From Spirodela intermedia (Eukaryota; Streptophyta; Magnoliopsida; Alismatales; Araceae), in assembly GCA_902729315.2 (NCBI GenBank), contig LR746264.1, forward strand, positions 3,761,878 to 3,825,877: a DNA stretch of 64,000 bases, in the 5' to 3' direction. Positions 47,613-62,713 of this stretch are shown piece by piece. The number at the start of each line of letters is the position of its first letter. Position 1 is the first letter of the stretch. The position numbers and the translations under genes are program-made. The notes below the pieces were generated by a model, which was not told the DNA's origin, did not search any database, and was given only the letters and a program-made list of their open reading frames with translations.

Positions 47613-50377
47613 CAAATCATTTTCTCTTATAATCAGTATTTAATACCCCATTATTCATATTTTTTTGGTCAATAGTGGAAAACCTTGTTTGTGGCTTTCA
47701 ATTTTTTTAAGGCTACCAACCATTTATTGGGCTTGATAAAATAACTGGGCCTTGGACCTCAGATAGAGATCATCACTCAATTTTTTTTAAAACTCCTAAT
47801 GGACGTAATTCAAAATTATTTTACTGATAAATTCCTGGAGAGGTATAAATGAATACAGGTCACTTATATAATCCGAATGTCCAATAACTTTTTGTTTTAC
47901 TTTTAATGGAAACCAATGGCAAATAAATCTTCTTCCTTCCATTAGTTGATTTTTCCTCTTGGAATCAAAATCTATGAACTTTCACTTGCATTTATCTTCT
48001 AGTGATCTTGGGAATGGTATAATCCTATACAGTTAAAAGTATATATTTTTTGTCAGCATAGTGAGAAATGTATGAACTTTCCCTTTTCTTTTGTATAAAG
48101 TAATATAGATAAATTTTACATAGTTAGTGTCGACATATAATTCGTTTTCATGAAACTGCTGATGAATAAAGATGTGACCATCCATGAGAAAAGATGGACA
48201 TTACTCTTGAATTAGATGATTTTAGCTCTCACATGTGCTGATCTTGGGAAATGAATAGTCCGATAAGATCAAGTATTTTTATCAGCACATTGAGCAATGT
48301 GTGACTCTGGTTTTTTATGTCATCTTATTTGCAGTACAATAATTGCTGTCGCACTTCTATCTTCAACTGGCAGAAGGTGCGCCTGTCAGGTGCTCATGAT
48401 GCCATAAAAGGCGATTTGGTGACTATGGCACTCGTGGAATGAAGGTCATAAATGACATCTGAGCACAAGTTCTTGCCATATTCAGCCCGAGGCTCGAGGA
48501 AACCATGAGATTCCAGCCTTCCGGGCTGCTTATCGTGTGCTGGACTAATTCTTCAAGGTCATTCAATGGTGCCCAAGAAAACCGCAACCCACACAGCACT
48601 CACTCACAAGATTCCTTCAGAAAGGAGATATATTCCTCTCATGTCTCTCTGCAAATGGTCGATTTAACACACCTGACAAAGAAATCAGATTCAACTGTAC
48701 ATGTGCCTCCTACCAAGGGCTGCTCATTAGATTTATTTTATTTTATTTTATTTTATTTTATTTTATTTTATTTTAGGTTTCTGCATAGACTCTGCCAGGA
48801 GTATGAACAGCCTGTAAAAGCTTTCTATCTGCATTTTCCACACCTTTGCCATCTCTTCTTTCTTCCATGCTTCAATTCTTGGACTCATGTGATGATGTAA
48901 TTGATGTTCACCAGTGCTGTTCCTCCCTCTTCATCAGCCCAGGGGATGTCTTTGCGTAGACATCTTCTAGGTTTCTTGTCCCCTGCATCTGTTAAATAAA
49001 GTTATGTCTAAATCTTATCCACTTCTTTCTTATGTCTGCTTGGCAGTTTCAGATCCAGAATAATGGGGAGAAAATATGGGGAAAAAAATATTCCCGCCTG
49101 GATTCAATCAGGGTTGATGTTCTTGACCCAAATCATGCATCAGGCTGGTAATCAAGAACAGCAATACAGAGGAGGTAGAAACTCTTCCCAGAACCTACCA
49201 AAAAGTTAAAAGATAACTAATATGCAATGCAGTAAGTTGCCCAGAGCAAACATTTAATGATCTTCCCTAAATCCCCTTGTAAATGATCTCCAAAGCAAAA
49301 CTTAGTTAGTAGACACTTATTCATAATGTAATTTATTTGGACTATCTCAATATGGCTGAGTGGGTCATCCTGTTAGTAATATTGTAGTATGACAGACATC
49401 AACACTTACCTACACGAGTGTTTACCTTTTATCAACTATTTCTGAATTTTTCTGTATACGTGATGGTACAAGGGCCAGCAGGTACCTTGGAATTTTCTTT
49501 CTGATTATTTTCAAAGTCTGCTTTTCATTTTAGAGTTTGTTTTGGGTCATCAATAATGCATTTTAGAGTCTATTTGGGAGCTGATCACCTCCTTCCTAAA
49601 CATATATAAAGGCCATCCCCAAGACATTTAATTCAAGTATTTCGAGTTTATCTCCAGTGATGTCTTCCTCTCCTTCTACTTGAAAATTCAAGCACCCTTG
49701 TTGACTCAAATGCCCCCTTTTCGATCTTGTGGATTCAAGGCTTGAAAACTCCGATTCTGTAGATTCATGAGTTGACTTCTTATCCAAAGTTTGAGTTTGT
49801 GAATTCAAACTCTTACCTAATCTTCTTCCATGGCAGTATTCTATCGCTAAGTATGCACTTAGTTTACCAAACCAAGTGGAAAACAAGTGGGTTTGACCTG
49901 TGGATTACCTCACAATCACAATCACCATTATTTTCCCCCCTTCTTCCATCACATGACTTGTGAAATCCTATACATTTTTCTAATTCAACTTTTTAGCGAA
50001 TGTCATACCTCAGAAATACACCTGAAGGTTGCTCTTCGTATCAAGCAAATTTGAAATCCACATGGCAAGGAGAGAAGAATCACATACAATTACTCTTCGT
50101 ACCTCATCTACCAGCATTTTTGCTCAACAATGCCTTGCCAACGAAAGAAACTCATCAAATATCACGAGAGAGAGAGAGAGAGAGAGGTGGCAATATGGTG
50201 GTGTTTCTGGGATACGTGATTATTTGGGAATCAAAATTTACAGGGCTAGAGTTGATGCGACCTAAAATAGCCATGAATGAGTGGGATTGGAACAAAATGA
50301 TTGCGCCCTCTGGGTTCATTACTGAGAGAGGTTGAAAAAAGTGGAGACTTTGAGTTTTTTGTTCGCAATGAAATCCG
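47613..50377. other. Spacer between IREG3 and NOMO
   Basis: The genes converge here. No supported gene. It includes a partial duplication (about 48002-48077 and 48237-48305, sharing GTGATCTTGGGAA, AGTATNTTTTT and TCAGCA-A-TGAG-AATGT), a pentanucleotide (TTTTA)n array at 48727-48775, and a GA run at 50166-50186. Parts may be long 3' UTR of IREG3. Confidence 0.5.
48727..48775. repeat. (TTTTA)n pentanucleotide microsatellite
   Basis: About nine perfect TTTTA units in the region downstream of IREG3. Confidence 0.95.
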
Positions 50378-53300
50378 TCAAGATGCCCTTTTCTTCAAAA
50401 CTGGTCTACGAGAAGGATCCTTCTTGCTAGCCGCAGCAGTGGACCCCAGCTGCGTCAACCCTACTGTGTACTGATAGAGGTCCTTCAACCTGCAAGAATT
50501 CAGCACAAGAAGATCAGCCAAAGAAAACCCTACCCTGGAACTGGGCCTTCCCAAGGTCAACCCAAGCCTGCACATCTTTTCCCCACCAAGTGAAGTTACC
50601 CAAGACAGGTAGAGAGAGAGAGAGAGAGAGAGAGAGAGCAGGGGATGACTTGGATGAACGTGAGATGGACAAATGTGAAAAAAAAGGGCTTTCTGTATGG
50701 GCTTTCACTTTGAAACCCAGCAAGACTGGCGCATTGACACATCTAAGTAGAGACGATTTCATCAAATCTCTCTTTAGACGTACCTTGGGATGCTGATGAA
50801 CAAGGCGATGACAGACACTCCAACAATCAGAGGAAACACTGGAGCCGGTGTAAGTTCCTGCAATAAATAAAAACATATTTTCATTTATTTGGTCCAAATT
50901 AATGGCGGAGATTAACAGGAAATCTGCCAAATCCAATGAAACATTGTATAACAGTTCTGCCCAAAGTCTTAGTAGAATTTAAGAGAGCGGAGTGGAGGAT
51001 TGAGGGACAAAACTGGCTGCAAAGATGAAATCTGCGAATATAAACAGAAAGATACCTGTTTCTGGTGGTATTCTGCAACCTTGTAGATAAGAGGACCCAC
51101 ATGAACCTGCGGTCTCCTTTCCAGGTCAACTTCAAGAACCTCAGAATGGAATCTGTGGGTAGCAGATGGGAAGTGCGACACAAGCTGCAAGAGGTGCCTG
51201 CGCTTCGGCAAGTCCTTTATTTGGAAGTAGTTTGACAGCGGCAGTGGGAGCACCGATTCGATCTTGGTGGGGTCATCAGCTGATCTGACTTCTACTGATA
51301 AATGCGGCTGCAAGCCTTCAAGGTCGTCTCCCTCCACATGGCCGCTCAAAATCGTTATGTCTGGATATTCAAATACTACGAAATCCAACCCTACGATATC
51401 CTCACTTCCCACCTGAAAGAAGAGGGAAAACCAAAAGATATCCTATGAACATCTGAGCTATGAACTTCACCATGAACACTGGGGAAATATTCATCAGGAA
51501 CAAAGTAAAGTAGAAGCGAGAATTTGGAAGGGAAAGTAGTCGTCAATATAAGCATTTGAATCAGTGTAATGCCAATTACACTGGAGCAATGTGGATGAAT
51601 AATCATGGTAAACTATGCATCGTCTAAAATTACAGTAGCCCACCATTCAAATTCACAGCAGGAACTACAATTTTCTCTAGAACGTCAGATCCTACGAGGT
51701 TTCCCAACATCTTATGCAAAAAAAAGCTCACAATGTTAGTAACATGAATTTATCCTGACCCAAGGAAAATCAATTATTGAGTCCAGATCACGATTCGCTG
51801 CATTCTTTCTTAAAAAAGAGACAAAACTAGCGTAATTCTTCAAATTAATATAGCTGTAAGCATTGAATATTGCAGAGAAGACTCTTGCTCTTCTGTGTCC
51901 TCTAACTTCCATGTCCTCCCCATCAGACTCTCTTTCTGCAGTCTCCCTTCACCTCTCAAAATATCACCAGCGGGCGGCAAGCGCAGTCATCACAGTTTGC
52001 AAAAATGATGATGGCCACTGCAGGGTAATCAAGGCATGCCCTTCCCAAATAGCTGCATTTTTTCCCTTGAAGAAAATAATCGGCTATGGGATCATCTTTT
52101 ACTTACAAATCAAGTTTTTACTCCGTTTCCAAACGTGAACAAGTTGATGGTAACAAAAATAATGCCTCATAAAGTAAGAAAATGATGAAGCAATAAAACG
52201 GAACACAACATTCTGAGATAATTTAGCCAGACTTAAGGAACAAACCGGAGGTAAATGACGGATCTGATGAACTTGGAACGGAAACAACTCTATCTGCATA
52301 ACTATCTGTACCTTGGTCGATCAAAAAACAGATCAACGGGCTACATAAACCTTAAAACCCAGTGGCAATCATTCCTTCTTCAGTCAAATTTTTTAACTAA
52401 TGAGACAAAAAACTTCTAATGACTCATTTGCCCATCGCAACAATAAAATTAAATTTTTACATAAAAGATTAATTGCGTTTCAGTATCATGTATTAGAATA
52501 TTGTCTGTGGAGAGATGGCATATACCACTCACTTGAATAGTTAGAGATTTTGGGGAAGCCCGCTCAATTATGTTTCCAGAGCCATCTCCTGCTACAACTC
52601 GAACAACATAGGTAGTGTCAGGTAGGAGTCCTCTCAGACGATAATTACCAAAATTATCAGATGTTGTTGCTTCATAATGTCCTTTTGATTCTGATCTTGC
52701 TTCTATATGGATGCCGTCCTTTGGCTGACCAGACAATAGAGACACCTTGCCCAAAGCACTGCAGCAGAAAGTAATTCAGAATGGAATAGCTGAAAAATTA
52801 TTCGCAGTAATCTTATCCATTAAAGGAAAGATGATCAGTAAATTATAAGATCAAAATCACCACGTCCTGCTCGTGGGATAATAATCATACAAGTCATTAA
52901 AATAACATTTGATGATTCGTAAGTCTCAAGAAAGCTTTCTGATAAAAACAGATGATTCAGCTTTCTCAGAATGCTGTCTCACAACGAAGCTCTAGATATT
53001 CATTAATACAATGAAAATCACTGTAGAGTGACCAAATAAGATCATTCAATAAATTGGCAACCCAAATGGATTCAATAGCACTTTTTCTTTTATCCCCCAA
53101 GTGTCGCTGGCATAGTACTGTGCGCCGGTATTATGGGCTACAGTATGTATGACTAGCATGTGAGAACCAAGTCGAAGGTTCCATGCGGATATAATACCAA
53201 AATCAAGATTCACAGTGGAATCGGTCTCTGAACTGTTTTTCTTGTGATCCATATTATCATGAGATGTTGCCTCACATCATCATTTTCTTGTTGGTGCATT

Positions 53301-56300
53301 GGCATCGTCCAAATCCAATATCCTTTTAAACCTAGAAGACTCGCAGTGTATTTCAGGAGTCAAAGTGACTACATGGGATACTACTCTTGATAGAACAAGC
53401 TTGCCCAGGCTTGTATGGTATTGCCTCTTGCAACAGGAAGAAGAGTAGTGCAACAGAAGCCAGTTCATAATGGAAAATCTTGAACAGTACTTAATCACGT
53501 CATTTAGGAAACAAAAGATGACCTTTCAATTGATTGTGTCGTATAAAACGTTAATTTTGTTTCTCAATGTTTATAGTAAAATGTTTTTTTACACAGATGC
53601 TAAGTTTAAGAAAACATAAACAATGGAACATAAGATTGATTAAAAAAGGAAGGAAAGAAAAATTCAAACCTGTAAGCAACACGGGTGGCATAGAAAGTGG
53701 CACTTTTAGATTCCCCAGAACCAATTTCTATCGCAAGGGCTGAAGGAGAGAAAGAATATTCCTGAAAAGGAGTAGCCTCAGTCAATAAAGGAATAGATAA
53801 CCAAAATAAGCGGCATCATACAAAGTAAATCGAATGAAGAGAATGTACTATCGTAAACACTGGAAATTTATGATGCCCTTGTGCATCTTTCAGCATACAG
53901 AAAGGTGCTTCCATATTTTAATAAATCCTGATTAAACACTTTGCACGTAGACATTTTAATTATCAATGTTGCATCAAAATATGAGCGATCTTTAATTTAG
54001 TTTCAGTATCTAATCATACATGTATTACAATAAAGAAGGAGGCTTTTCAATGCAAGATCTAAAAACATATCTCGCTGTGGCACCTTTACTAAGTACTCTG
54101 GTATGGGGCTTTAGCAGGTTTACTGAAAGAAATTAATCGTTTATCCCTGGATGACTCGTTACTCCTTTTTTTTAATTCTTGTTATTGATATGAGAAGAAA
54201 GCAATTAATTTAGAGAAAGAATTCTCTGTGACCAATTTATCTCACCCCTTCTTTTGAGTTATTTAGGATAGGAAGAAAGTATAAAGAATAAAAGGTTCCG
54301 GCGTCTGACTGGTGGGTCTAAGATCGAATTTGATTAGTAGGATTGAAATGGAAATATGGGTCAATGTCTGATAGAGAAATATTAATAAAAAAAAGTTGCA
54401 GTAGATGTAAGCTAAATGTGGACAAGCCTGTCACTCTGTCAGACAATTGTGTAATGGTTCGAGAACTGAACTACAACATTAAGGGAGACTCAAGTGTGTG
54501 AGACAGAACATTGAAGAGTTTGGCGTGACATAGAAATTGCTCCTAACAACTTTCTAATGCGGGATCCTGGATCAAATGGCACATGAAATGAAGTTTCAGA
54601 GAATAGGAAGTACTGTGAAGTGAAAAGATTTCAAAACTAAAAGGAAGGAAAGCGCACCTTCAAGAGAGGACGTAAATAGAAACTCCCAGGAAACAAGCTA
54701 TCAAAGATGAACTGTCCACCAACACCAGTTACTGAATTGTTTCTGTAACCATCTTCACCGCTCAAAGATAAGAGCACTGAGGGGAACAGCTCTTGAGTTT
54801 CTTCTCTGTCAGACATGTGAACCAAAATCTGACCAAGCTTTTGACAAGAAAATAAATTTTCTCCCAAAGGTTTGATATGATAGCCGGGCTGCATCAGGAA
54901 GGACATTGGATGAGCACAGTAAAATTTATAAGACAATTCCTTCATGAAGGAATCAGAAGTTGAGTTATTTCACCTCTACCAAAAACATCTGTGATATGAA
55001 CTAATGAATACAATTATTTAATGATATAAAAAAATAGTTTACCTCAGAGAATTTAATACAACAACAAAACAATGTGAAAAGTGCCATGTCTACAAATAAC
55101 AATTTATGTAAACTGCTACAACTATGGCACATATAAGCTGGAAGCTTAACTCGGAATAATTTTGTATGCATAGCACTTGATTTGAGATCTCACAACGTTC
55201 TCACCCAGAAAATGGGCAACATTAGATAAAAATCAACGTTTGAGACTAAAAATAAGGGTATCAATGAGATAAGCATAAACATATACTGAAACGCGATCAA
55301 ATGACCACAAAAAGCAACGCAAAGCAAGATATGAGGAAGATCTTTTGGCAAAACCAAATAAAGGCTTAGGTCAGCTTTGTAAAGCATGATAATCAGCATG
55401 CATATATTCAACAAAAGTAAGAGCTAGTTCAACTGTCCGCTGATCTTAATGTTCCAAGATTCCCCAATAGTTTATTAAAGGTTTTTTAAAAGCTGCTAAA
55501 GTGGTACCCAGTAAGACTTGTGTATCCACATGATAATTGTGTATCCTAAATCATGAATTTCATCTCTATTCACAAAGAATGTTACTTTCATCGGTAGTAT
55601 TTCTCTTTTCTACATTTATGAAATATCCTGTCATGAAACTCAATGTTTCCATTGCACTGCTTTAACTAAGTTTTTATCCGAAGAGAAACATGATATTCAG
55701 CGTGAAACATTGAGAATAAGCTAAACTATCGGTAGTTTGAAGAGGATCTGTCCATCATAGTCCAACTTGTATAAACCGAAAAGGCTAGCCTGGGACTGCA
55801 TCAAAACCATCAACCATAGTAGATCTGATAAGTACAATTTTTACATGAATAACGATGTAATGGAAGTTTGGTGAGGGACTCTAACCTTGCACTACACCAG
55901 ATAGATTCGACAGAAAATACAAAAACGACGGATGGTTAGCAATGAACACAAATTTCATGGAATGAATGATCTACGAATGGAGTGAGATCTGGAAATTAGG
56001 TTAGGTCACGAACCTGTTCAGGTTTGCTGATATCAATGGTACAATGGTCAAAATGGACAAAATGCATAGGAAAATAGTCTAAGGTGCCACCCAGACTTGA
56101 TATCAATGGTTACAAGATTCCTGGATTTGGGAGACTTCATGCTATGTTCGTACAAGAAACTATTATACTCAAAGGTACCCATTAACGTATAGGTAATAAT
56201 TGTGGGAGCATAAGGCACACAAAAGTGTTTATGTGGAATAAAGATGTGAACAGGAAACTTCTAACCAAAACCAAATTACTTTTTTAAAATAAAGTATTGC

Positions 56301-59300
56301 TAGCAGAATAAATAACTTATTGCAGCAACAGGAACCACAGTTTGAAGCGACATCTTTGAAATAATTTTACATAGAACTCAATAAATCCTCAACATTGACA
56401 CATTTTCTTGAAGGAAGAAAAATCAAAAGAAATGTGAGAAAATCGACCTCTGAAATGAATCTGGCTTCACAAAGTATAGGTAAAACTTGTCTCCATACAA
56501 TATATCAAATCAGGAATTAATGAATCAACCAGACAGTGGTTGTTTGCAAATTATGTTTCAGACAGAAACCGCATGCATATGTGAGGATGTAATCAAAACT
56601 TTGCAAACCTTTGAGGCTTCAATTTCGTAAGTGGTGTCGTCATACAGAGGACCAGCAACAAAAGATCCATCTTCTCCTGTTTTTGTCTCCAGAGCTGATT
56701 CACCTTTCAGCAGTGGAGCATGTCTGCTATTGGCTGCCGCTATAATTTTGATGTTAACACCGGAAAGGGCTGGGGATACTGATCCCTCAATGTACAATCC
56801 TGTTCGACCAGCAATTGGTTCTACTGTAGCTTGGCATTGATCATAAACTACTGAAACCTATTAATCAAAGTGAAACAATAATACAGGTTCAGTCAATAAA
56901 ATATTTTGAAACCCAGGTCAGGTAAATCAATAGATCAAGACTTCTCACATGACGTTCTCGAGGATAAAACAGAAGCATCTTTCCTTCATCATTCCTGAAA
57001 AGAATAGAACAAACAAGTAGATTAGGTATTTTTTACAGAAATCTCATAGCTCACATTCGTAAAGGTTGCATCCAACATGCTAGCAACACGAGATCACATG
57101 TGAGATCACATTTCCAAAAATTAAATCGTTGTGCATAAGCATCCAAAACATTTCTCATGCAAATATAAAAATTCAAATATGGATTTCTGGCTTCACAAAT
57201 GAGAGGAAAGAGTCGAACAGAAACCACAGATGATTCATCCAAACACCTCACAAGGTGCTCATAAAAGTTGAGACATAAACTTGTAAAAAACACAAACTCA
57301 CCATCCCAAACAAATTGACATGGATTCTACTGGCCAGAAAGTAACATATGCTCAACAATTATCTAAAGGAAAGATCTAAAGCTACATCAAAGGATTTTCT
57401 TGATCATTAAACGACTGTGAAAAAGGTAAGAGCTTCGGTCACATGCACGTTTTAAGCACATTGATAGTGTATACCTAGCGTGCCGAGGAGCAAAGATAAG
57501 CTCCTCCCCCAGATTAGCCCAGATAGAGTATTCAAAGGCATATTTATCAATTTCATCACTTGCAGGAGGGAGGTAGTTAGCTTGAATTCTATCAATTACT
57601 TCATGGTCCTTGTTCAAAACATCAACAAGCATGTCTTTTGATAGTTCAAACACATCATGATCCACGCTCGTGACGTGAATTTCTCCTCTGAGAAGGTACT
57701 TTGCTCCGGTCAAATTTATAGGCTGCAAGAAGATTTCACAGATACCAAAATTATATTGAGGGAAAACATAGAGGAAAGTCACCAGAATGAACATTTCTCA
57801 TGCAAATGAACAAAAAAAGAAGAGATAAACATACCAATTGGTTCAAGGTATCAAACTTGAGTGATGAATTCCCAAAGAAAATGCATGAGTTAACAAAGTG
57901 AAGTTCATGCAGACCAGGGTTTTGAAGACATATCTTCTGGGATCCTCTCTGCAAACCAAATAAAGAATTTGATGGATTATGGATGACTGAAGAAGTGCTC
58001 AAGTGTTGTACATGGTTTAGAATATAGAAACATAAAAATGTACATCACCAATCTCAGCTATCGACTCATTACTACTCCAAATTCAGAGAATGAGAAAAAA
58101 CGCTACAAGTATAAACAGTTCAATCCTCAGTACGCATAAAAGTAAATATCAGTAAATGAGATACAGATACCTTTATTTGGAGATTCCTTGATGAACCATC
58201 AGGCTGACGGATATAAGCGCCAACATCATGAGTAGAACTAATAGTTATCCAATAACCTTTTTGTACAAAAACGATACCCTTCTTATCTTCAACACCAATG
58301 TCTAAGTCAAAAAAATTCTGCTCCCAACACCAGTTGTCCTCAGCGGTAGCTGATGATTCATGCTTGACCTAGGGATACAACATCCAAAAAAACATATAAG
58401 AACAGAATCATAACGGGACAAAGATGATTTTTATTTCTCTCCTTTCTGAATGTATGTGACTAGGCCCTTAGAGCTTCTCACTAGGTAATGGAATTTTTTG
58501 CCTAGTTTAAAGTTTAAAAATCGAGACAAGTCCAAAGTTTAAAAAATAGAAATTAAATCTGACACTTTTGTGACCTTGTTGAATTAATCTGGCAACAGCT
58601 GGTCGCACTTTCAAAAGGAGAAGGATCCGGAACACAGAAGGTACAGATTTAATCAGTACCTGAATTTGATACTTGCCAGGGAATACTTTCGGAAAAATGA
58701 AATCACAGCTCTCTTGACTCAAGAAAATTGTCCTCTTTTCGTCCAAACCCATATCATCTGATCTTGACAATGTAATAGAGATCGAAGGGCTACATTTATC
58801 CTTGCAAACGACATTACCATAAATATTGACCTGTGCCTGATTTCAGAAGTAAAGCATGTATTAGCAAAGGAATTTCTTTCTAGTCAAGGTCCGCTCTTAA
58901 CCTCCAGAGTAATTTTGATATCAGGCATTTCAAATACCTCTGAAACATGAAGAGAAAATCGGTAACAGATGGCATTTACCTGAAGAAATTCCAGATTAAA
59001 CAATGGTTTATCAACCATTACATCAATATACGATGGAGAGAAAAGAATCTGAGAAGAGCTCTGAGATTTCATTGCCAAGGCAGATATGCGGTATTCACCA
59101 GGTGGAACCTATGACAAAAAAAGAAGCAAGCAATTATGACTAACAAAAGTTAAGAAAAAAACCTCGCTACTTTCAGACTTGATGATCGGCAACAAAAAAT
59201 GATTACTACATCTGCCATGAAAGGAACGCTTACATTTGCACTCTAACTGAGTTATCATTCCCATAGAGATAACTATATGACTACCCAAAAATATCAGCCT

Positions 59301-62300
59301 TGATACTGAGGAAGAGCAAAACAGTAAACGAACGGAGTATAAGACCCAAATCAATGAAGATAGTGGTAGCTAATGCCAAGGCCTGGTACTCATCAGGACT
59401 AACTTGATATGTGATCAGATGTCAACTATATGTTTGAAGAAAGAGAAACCATGAATAAAACACAAGATTCATTGACTTTTTTGAGAGAAGAATGGTATTT
59501 GCAGCTACTGATGACACAACATTCAGGAATTGAGTGGTTAAAAAGGTTTTCAAGGTGACCGTGATAGCAGATCGCCATCTTGCATGACTAGGCAAGGTGT
59601 TAGCGATCATCTCAATCCAAGACATAATTTTAAACAATATAAAATTATTTTAAAGCAGTCGCCAATTCTCAGAAAATTGGGAAATTTGATACTATGTATA
59701 AATGTCTCTGACAATCTTAGTATCTTAGAAAAATGATTAAATGAAATAATCTCCATAAATGCTTGAATTCTCTATAAAATATCTGATTTATTGTAAAGAA
59801 ATGTTTTTTAGTTAATTTAAACATAAAATATACTATAATGGTAAAAAACATAATACCTTTTTATTAAATAATTAATAGAAACAGGACTGCGAGTAAAGGC
59901 AAAAACATCTAACAGAAAAATGTTAGCGTATATAATTGTAAAGTAATTTTATATCGTGTATACTATACCACAATTGTGTGCCATTCAGTAGCTCTCTGTG
60001 AACAAACCTCCATCAGTTCGATAGGCTGCGCGGTTGTCCAAACAGTGCACACTGTTTGATTGTGTGACATGATCATGTGACTCATTCCATCGACTAAGTG
60101 GATCACCTTCAGGGATTCCAATGATACAAGTTGGAAAATTTAATCAGGTGATTGCTGTCTCTGACCGAACAGGCAAGCATCTGAACAGAATGCTTGTCTA
60201 TGATGTCTAGATTCCTTGGGCATCAATACTGTCTGCATGCCATGGAAACTACGGCACTTCATTTTTTGTCATTAGGCAACATAGTCATTGTTTTTTATTT
60301 GGCAAGGTGTAAATATGAACGACACTGCAGGATCTGACTTATGCATAAAAGTTAACAAATAAGACTTTGCCAAAAGGCATAATTCACCGAGATTTAAAAG
60401 TATTGAGCTTTCTACCCATAAGAAACTATGCAAGTGGTCTATCCTGCAACTGAAATTGGAGAAAACAAATGAAAGCTTCAAGGAAAATGATAGCGCGTCA
60501 AGGGGGTGAGCACCACAATATATATAAACACCTATTTCCACAGAGAGTACCTCAAAACAAAATTTTCCCTTTTCATCAGTCTCCTTCACCTGAGGCTTCA
60601 CACTGCCGATCCCATGAGTCAATGAAACCTGAGCATAGAAATGAGCAGCAACTCACTAATGATGCAATGAAAAATTATACCCATCTGATGATGAATAAAT
60701 TATGAGGAAAAAAGTCATAGACATGATGACAGATGTAATCCACTGATCATCACATAATATAGTACCTTTGCCTTGTATTTTGGATCAATAAATTGAACAA
60801 CACCACAAAGATCATAAGCAATAGCCTTGATATCTTCGACTGAGGTCATGTTAGGAAGAACCTGAATTAAGTATGTCATTCCAAACAAAAACAAAGTCAA
60901 GAATTGTTTGTCACCAAATTGTTTAACACAGACAAAGGTAGAAATACCGTACCAGGAAATTATTTAAACTACTGAACTTATAGTGCTCCTTTTCTGCTAC
61001 TATTTTGTACTGCTTAGAGGTCACCTGTACACGAAGCAATTAGTGTCAGTTTTCTGGTCATTAGCAGCAGTATTAATACTGCTAAGCAAGTACTGTACCA
61101 AACAAAACAATATAATTATAAACAAACAACACTACTACAAAAGAAATCCTTAGAATTTCTTATGTTCCTCAAGTAAACGTAGTTAGGAATCTGATTTGTA
61201 GAAACATAATAACGTAGTTAGAAATCTGATTTGCTAAACCACAGTACATGTAATAACATAAATTTGTAGAAACATCCTAGTCCAGGATAGAATTCTGATT
61301 TGCAGTTTAACCTCTTTTAGAAAAATTATCACTACTTTATCGTTTGCTCATCATACAAGGAGACATAACCTTGCCTTGGATGACAACTCATGAAATTTTT
61401 AGGAAAGATGTAGTCGAAACATTAGTATCCTTTTCAGTAACAGTTACAATAATTGAAATGAACCACAACGACCTTCTCTTCTGGAACCCTTGGTGAGTTC
61501 ATCGAGTAAAACTATATTTCTCAAAAGTGGGAAAACTCTTCTTGACCCGTCCTGTTAAGGACATTCTGACAGACAAGGAGGCAACCTCACACAATTCAAT
61601 GTAGAAGAGAACACTGGGTATTTACTTGAGCAACAACGACTCGTTGATCATAAGGGAAAAACGTGAGAAGACAAATTATGTATGAATCAATAAATGTCAA
61701 ATCAACTTATAGGATCCACACATACATATGAAACATCACCAACAGCATCTGAACTGGAAATGTTCTCCCCCATAGAATAGAGAGAAAGAGATGAACTTTG
61801 CAGTATAAGAGAAAATTCAAATTCCAACGATGATAAATTCAGACACCAGAGCCAAATCTTATTGTATTGGGACCATGATCCAAAATATATGTTGAATTTT
61901 CACCACAGGCCCATCAATTGGGCTGCAAAGATGTCAAGTAATCCAACTTCATTTAAGAAAGTCTATTATTTACTCAACTGATTATAAATTTAATGGAGGC
62001 AATAACTGTATTATAAGCCCAAGGCCACCTTGATGGTCTTGTTATAAGGATAAAGCATAATAATTGCTGCTTATTGTCAGATCAAAAGATTATTCCCCAA
62101 AGTAAGAACAATTGTTTATTATCTGGAAAAAAATAGCACTTAATCATGAGTAAGATTTTTTTCTGTCAATGGTAACCTTGTGTCAGAAGAGCATTCATAA
62201 CCAGACACGAACTTGGTTATATGGCGTGGTAAATTTTGAATACTTCAATGTAGTTATATCAGACTACGCATCAGATTTCATAAGGAACGAACTGTGGAGA

Positions 62301-62713
62301 AATATATGCCACTAGAATCTTTCATACAAGTCGAAAACATGTGGATGCATCAGAACTACAAATATGAGTTCACTAAGCGGATATCAGCAGTGGTCCGCAA
62401 ACAAACAGCTTGCTGAGCTTGCAATTATCTCAATGATCTGATTAATTCAAACTCAGATGTATACGTCCCAATATCTAAAGTAAATTCAATGAGATTTATC
62501 CTAACAGAGAGATAAGGCTATTGTTATAAATGAAAATAGGACCCGTGTATGGGCATAAAGTAACTAAGTAGGCATAAATTTTACCTGGTCAAGCTTGTAA
62601 AAGCCTTGCGTATCAGTTATAGCCTTCAATTGGTCATCCACTATTATTTTTACTTCATCAACTCCAACGCCCTTGTCATCTATGACACGGCCCCCAACAG
62701 AAAACCCAGTCAC
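50378..62713 (-). CDS. NOMO: Nodal modulator (NOMO) homologue, ER membrane; 3' 17 exons, N-terminus outside the window
   Basis: A large ER lumenal protein with repeated beta-sandwich (carbohydrate-binding-like) domains; in animals NOMO belongs to a membrane-protein insertion complex. Exons seen: 62713-62585, 61024-60953, 60861-60766, 60628-60551, 59108-58980, 58836-58660, 58368-58171, 57948-57835, 57722-57475, 56994-56949, 56857-56609, 54888-54658, 53761-53670, 52758-52533, 51412-51056, 50857-50784, 50489-50378. All GT-AG and in phase: 875 residues, matching the C-terminal 70 percent of the 1227-residue Arabidopsis protein (At3g62360). Motifs include VTGFSVGGRVIDDKG, VPPGEYRISAL, QKICLQNPGLHEL, LYIEGSVSPALSGVNIKI, SLSGEDGYRNNSVTG and RVAYSALGKVSLLSGQP. 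A single membrane helix (PVFPLIVGVSVIALFISI) precedes a basic cytosolic tail. The next upstream exon was not found in 62714-64000. Confidence 0.94.
59109..60550. other. Long NOMO intron
   Basis: A 1.44-kb intron, AT-rich. No open frame with family similarity and no clear repeat seen. Confidence 0.7.
61025..62584. other. Long NOMO intron
   Basis: A 1.56-kb AT-rich intron between the VTGFSVGG exon and the VTSKQYKIVAEKEHYKF exon. Nothing else recognised in it. Confidence 0.7.
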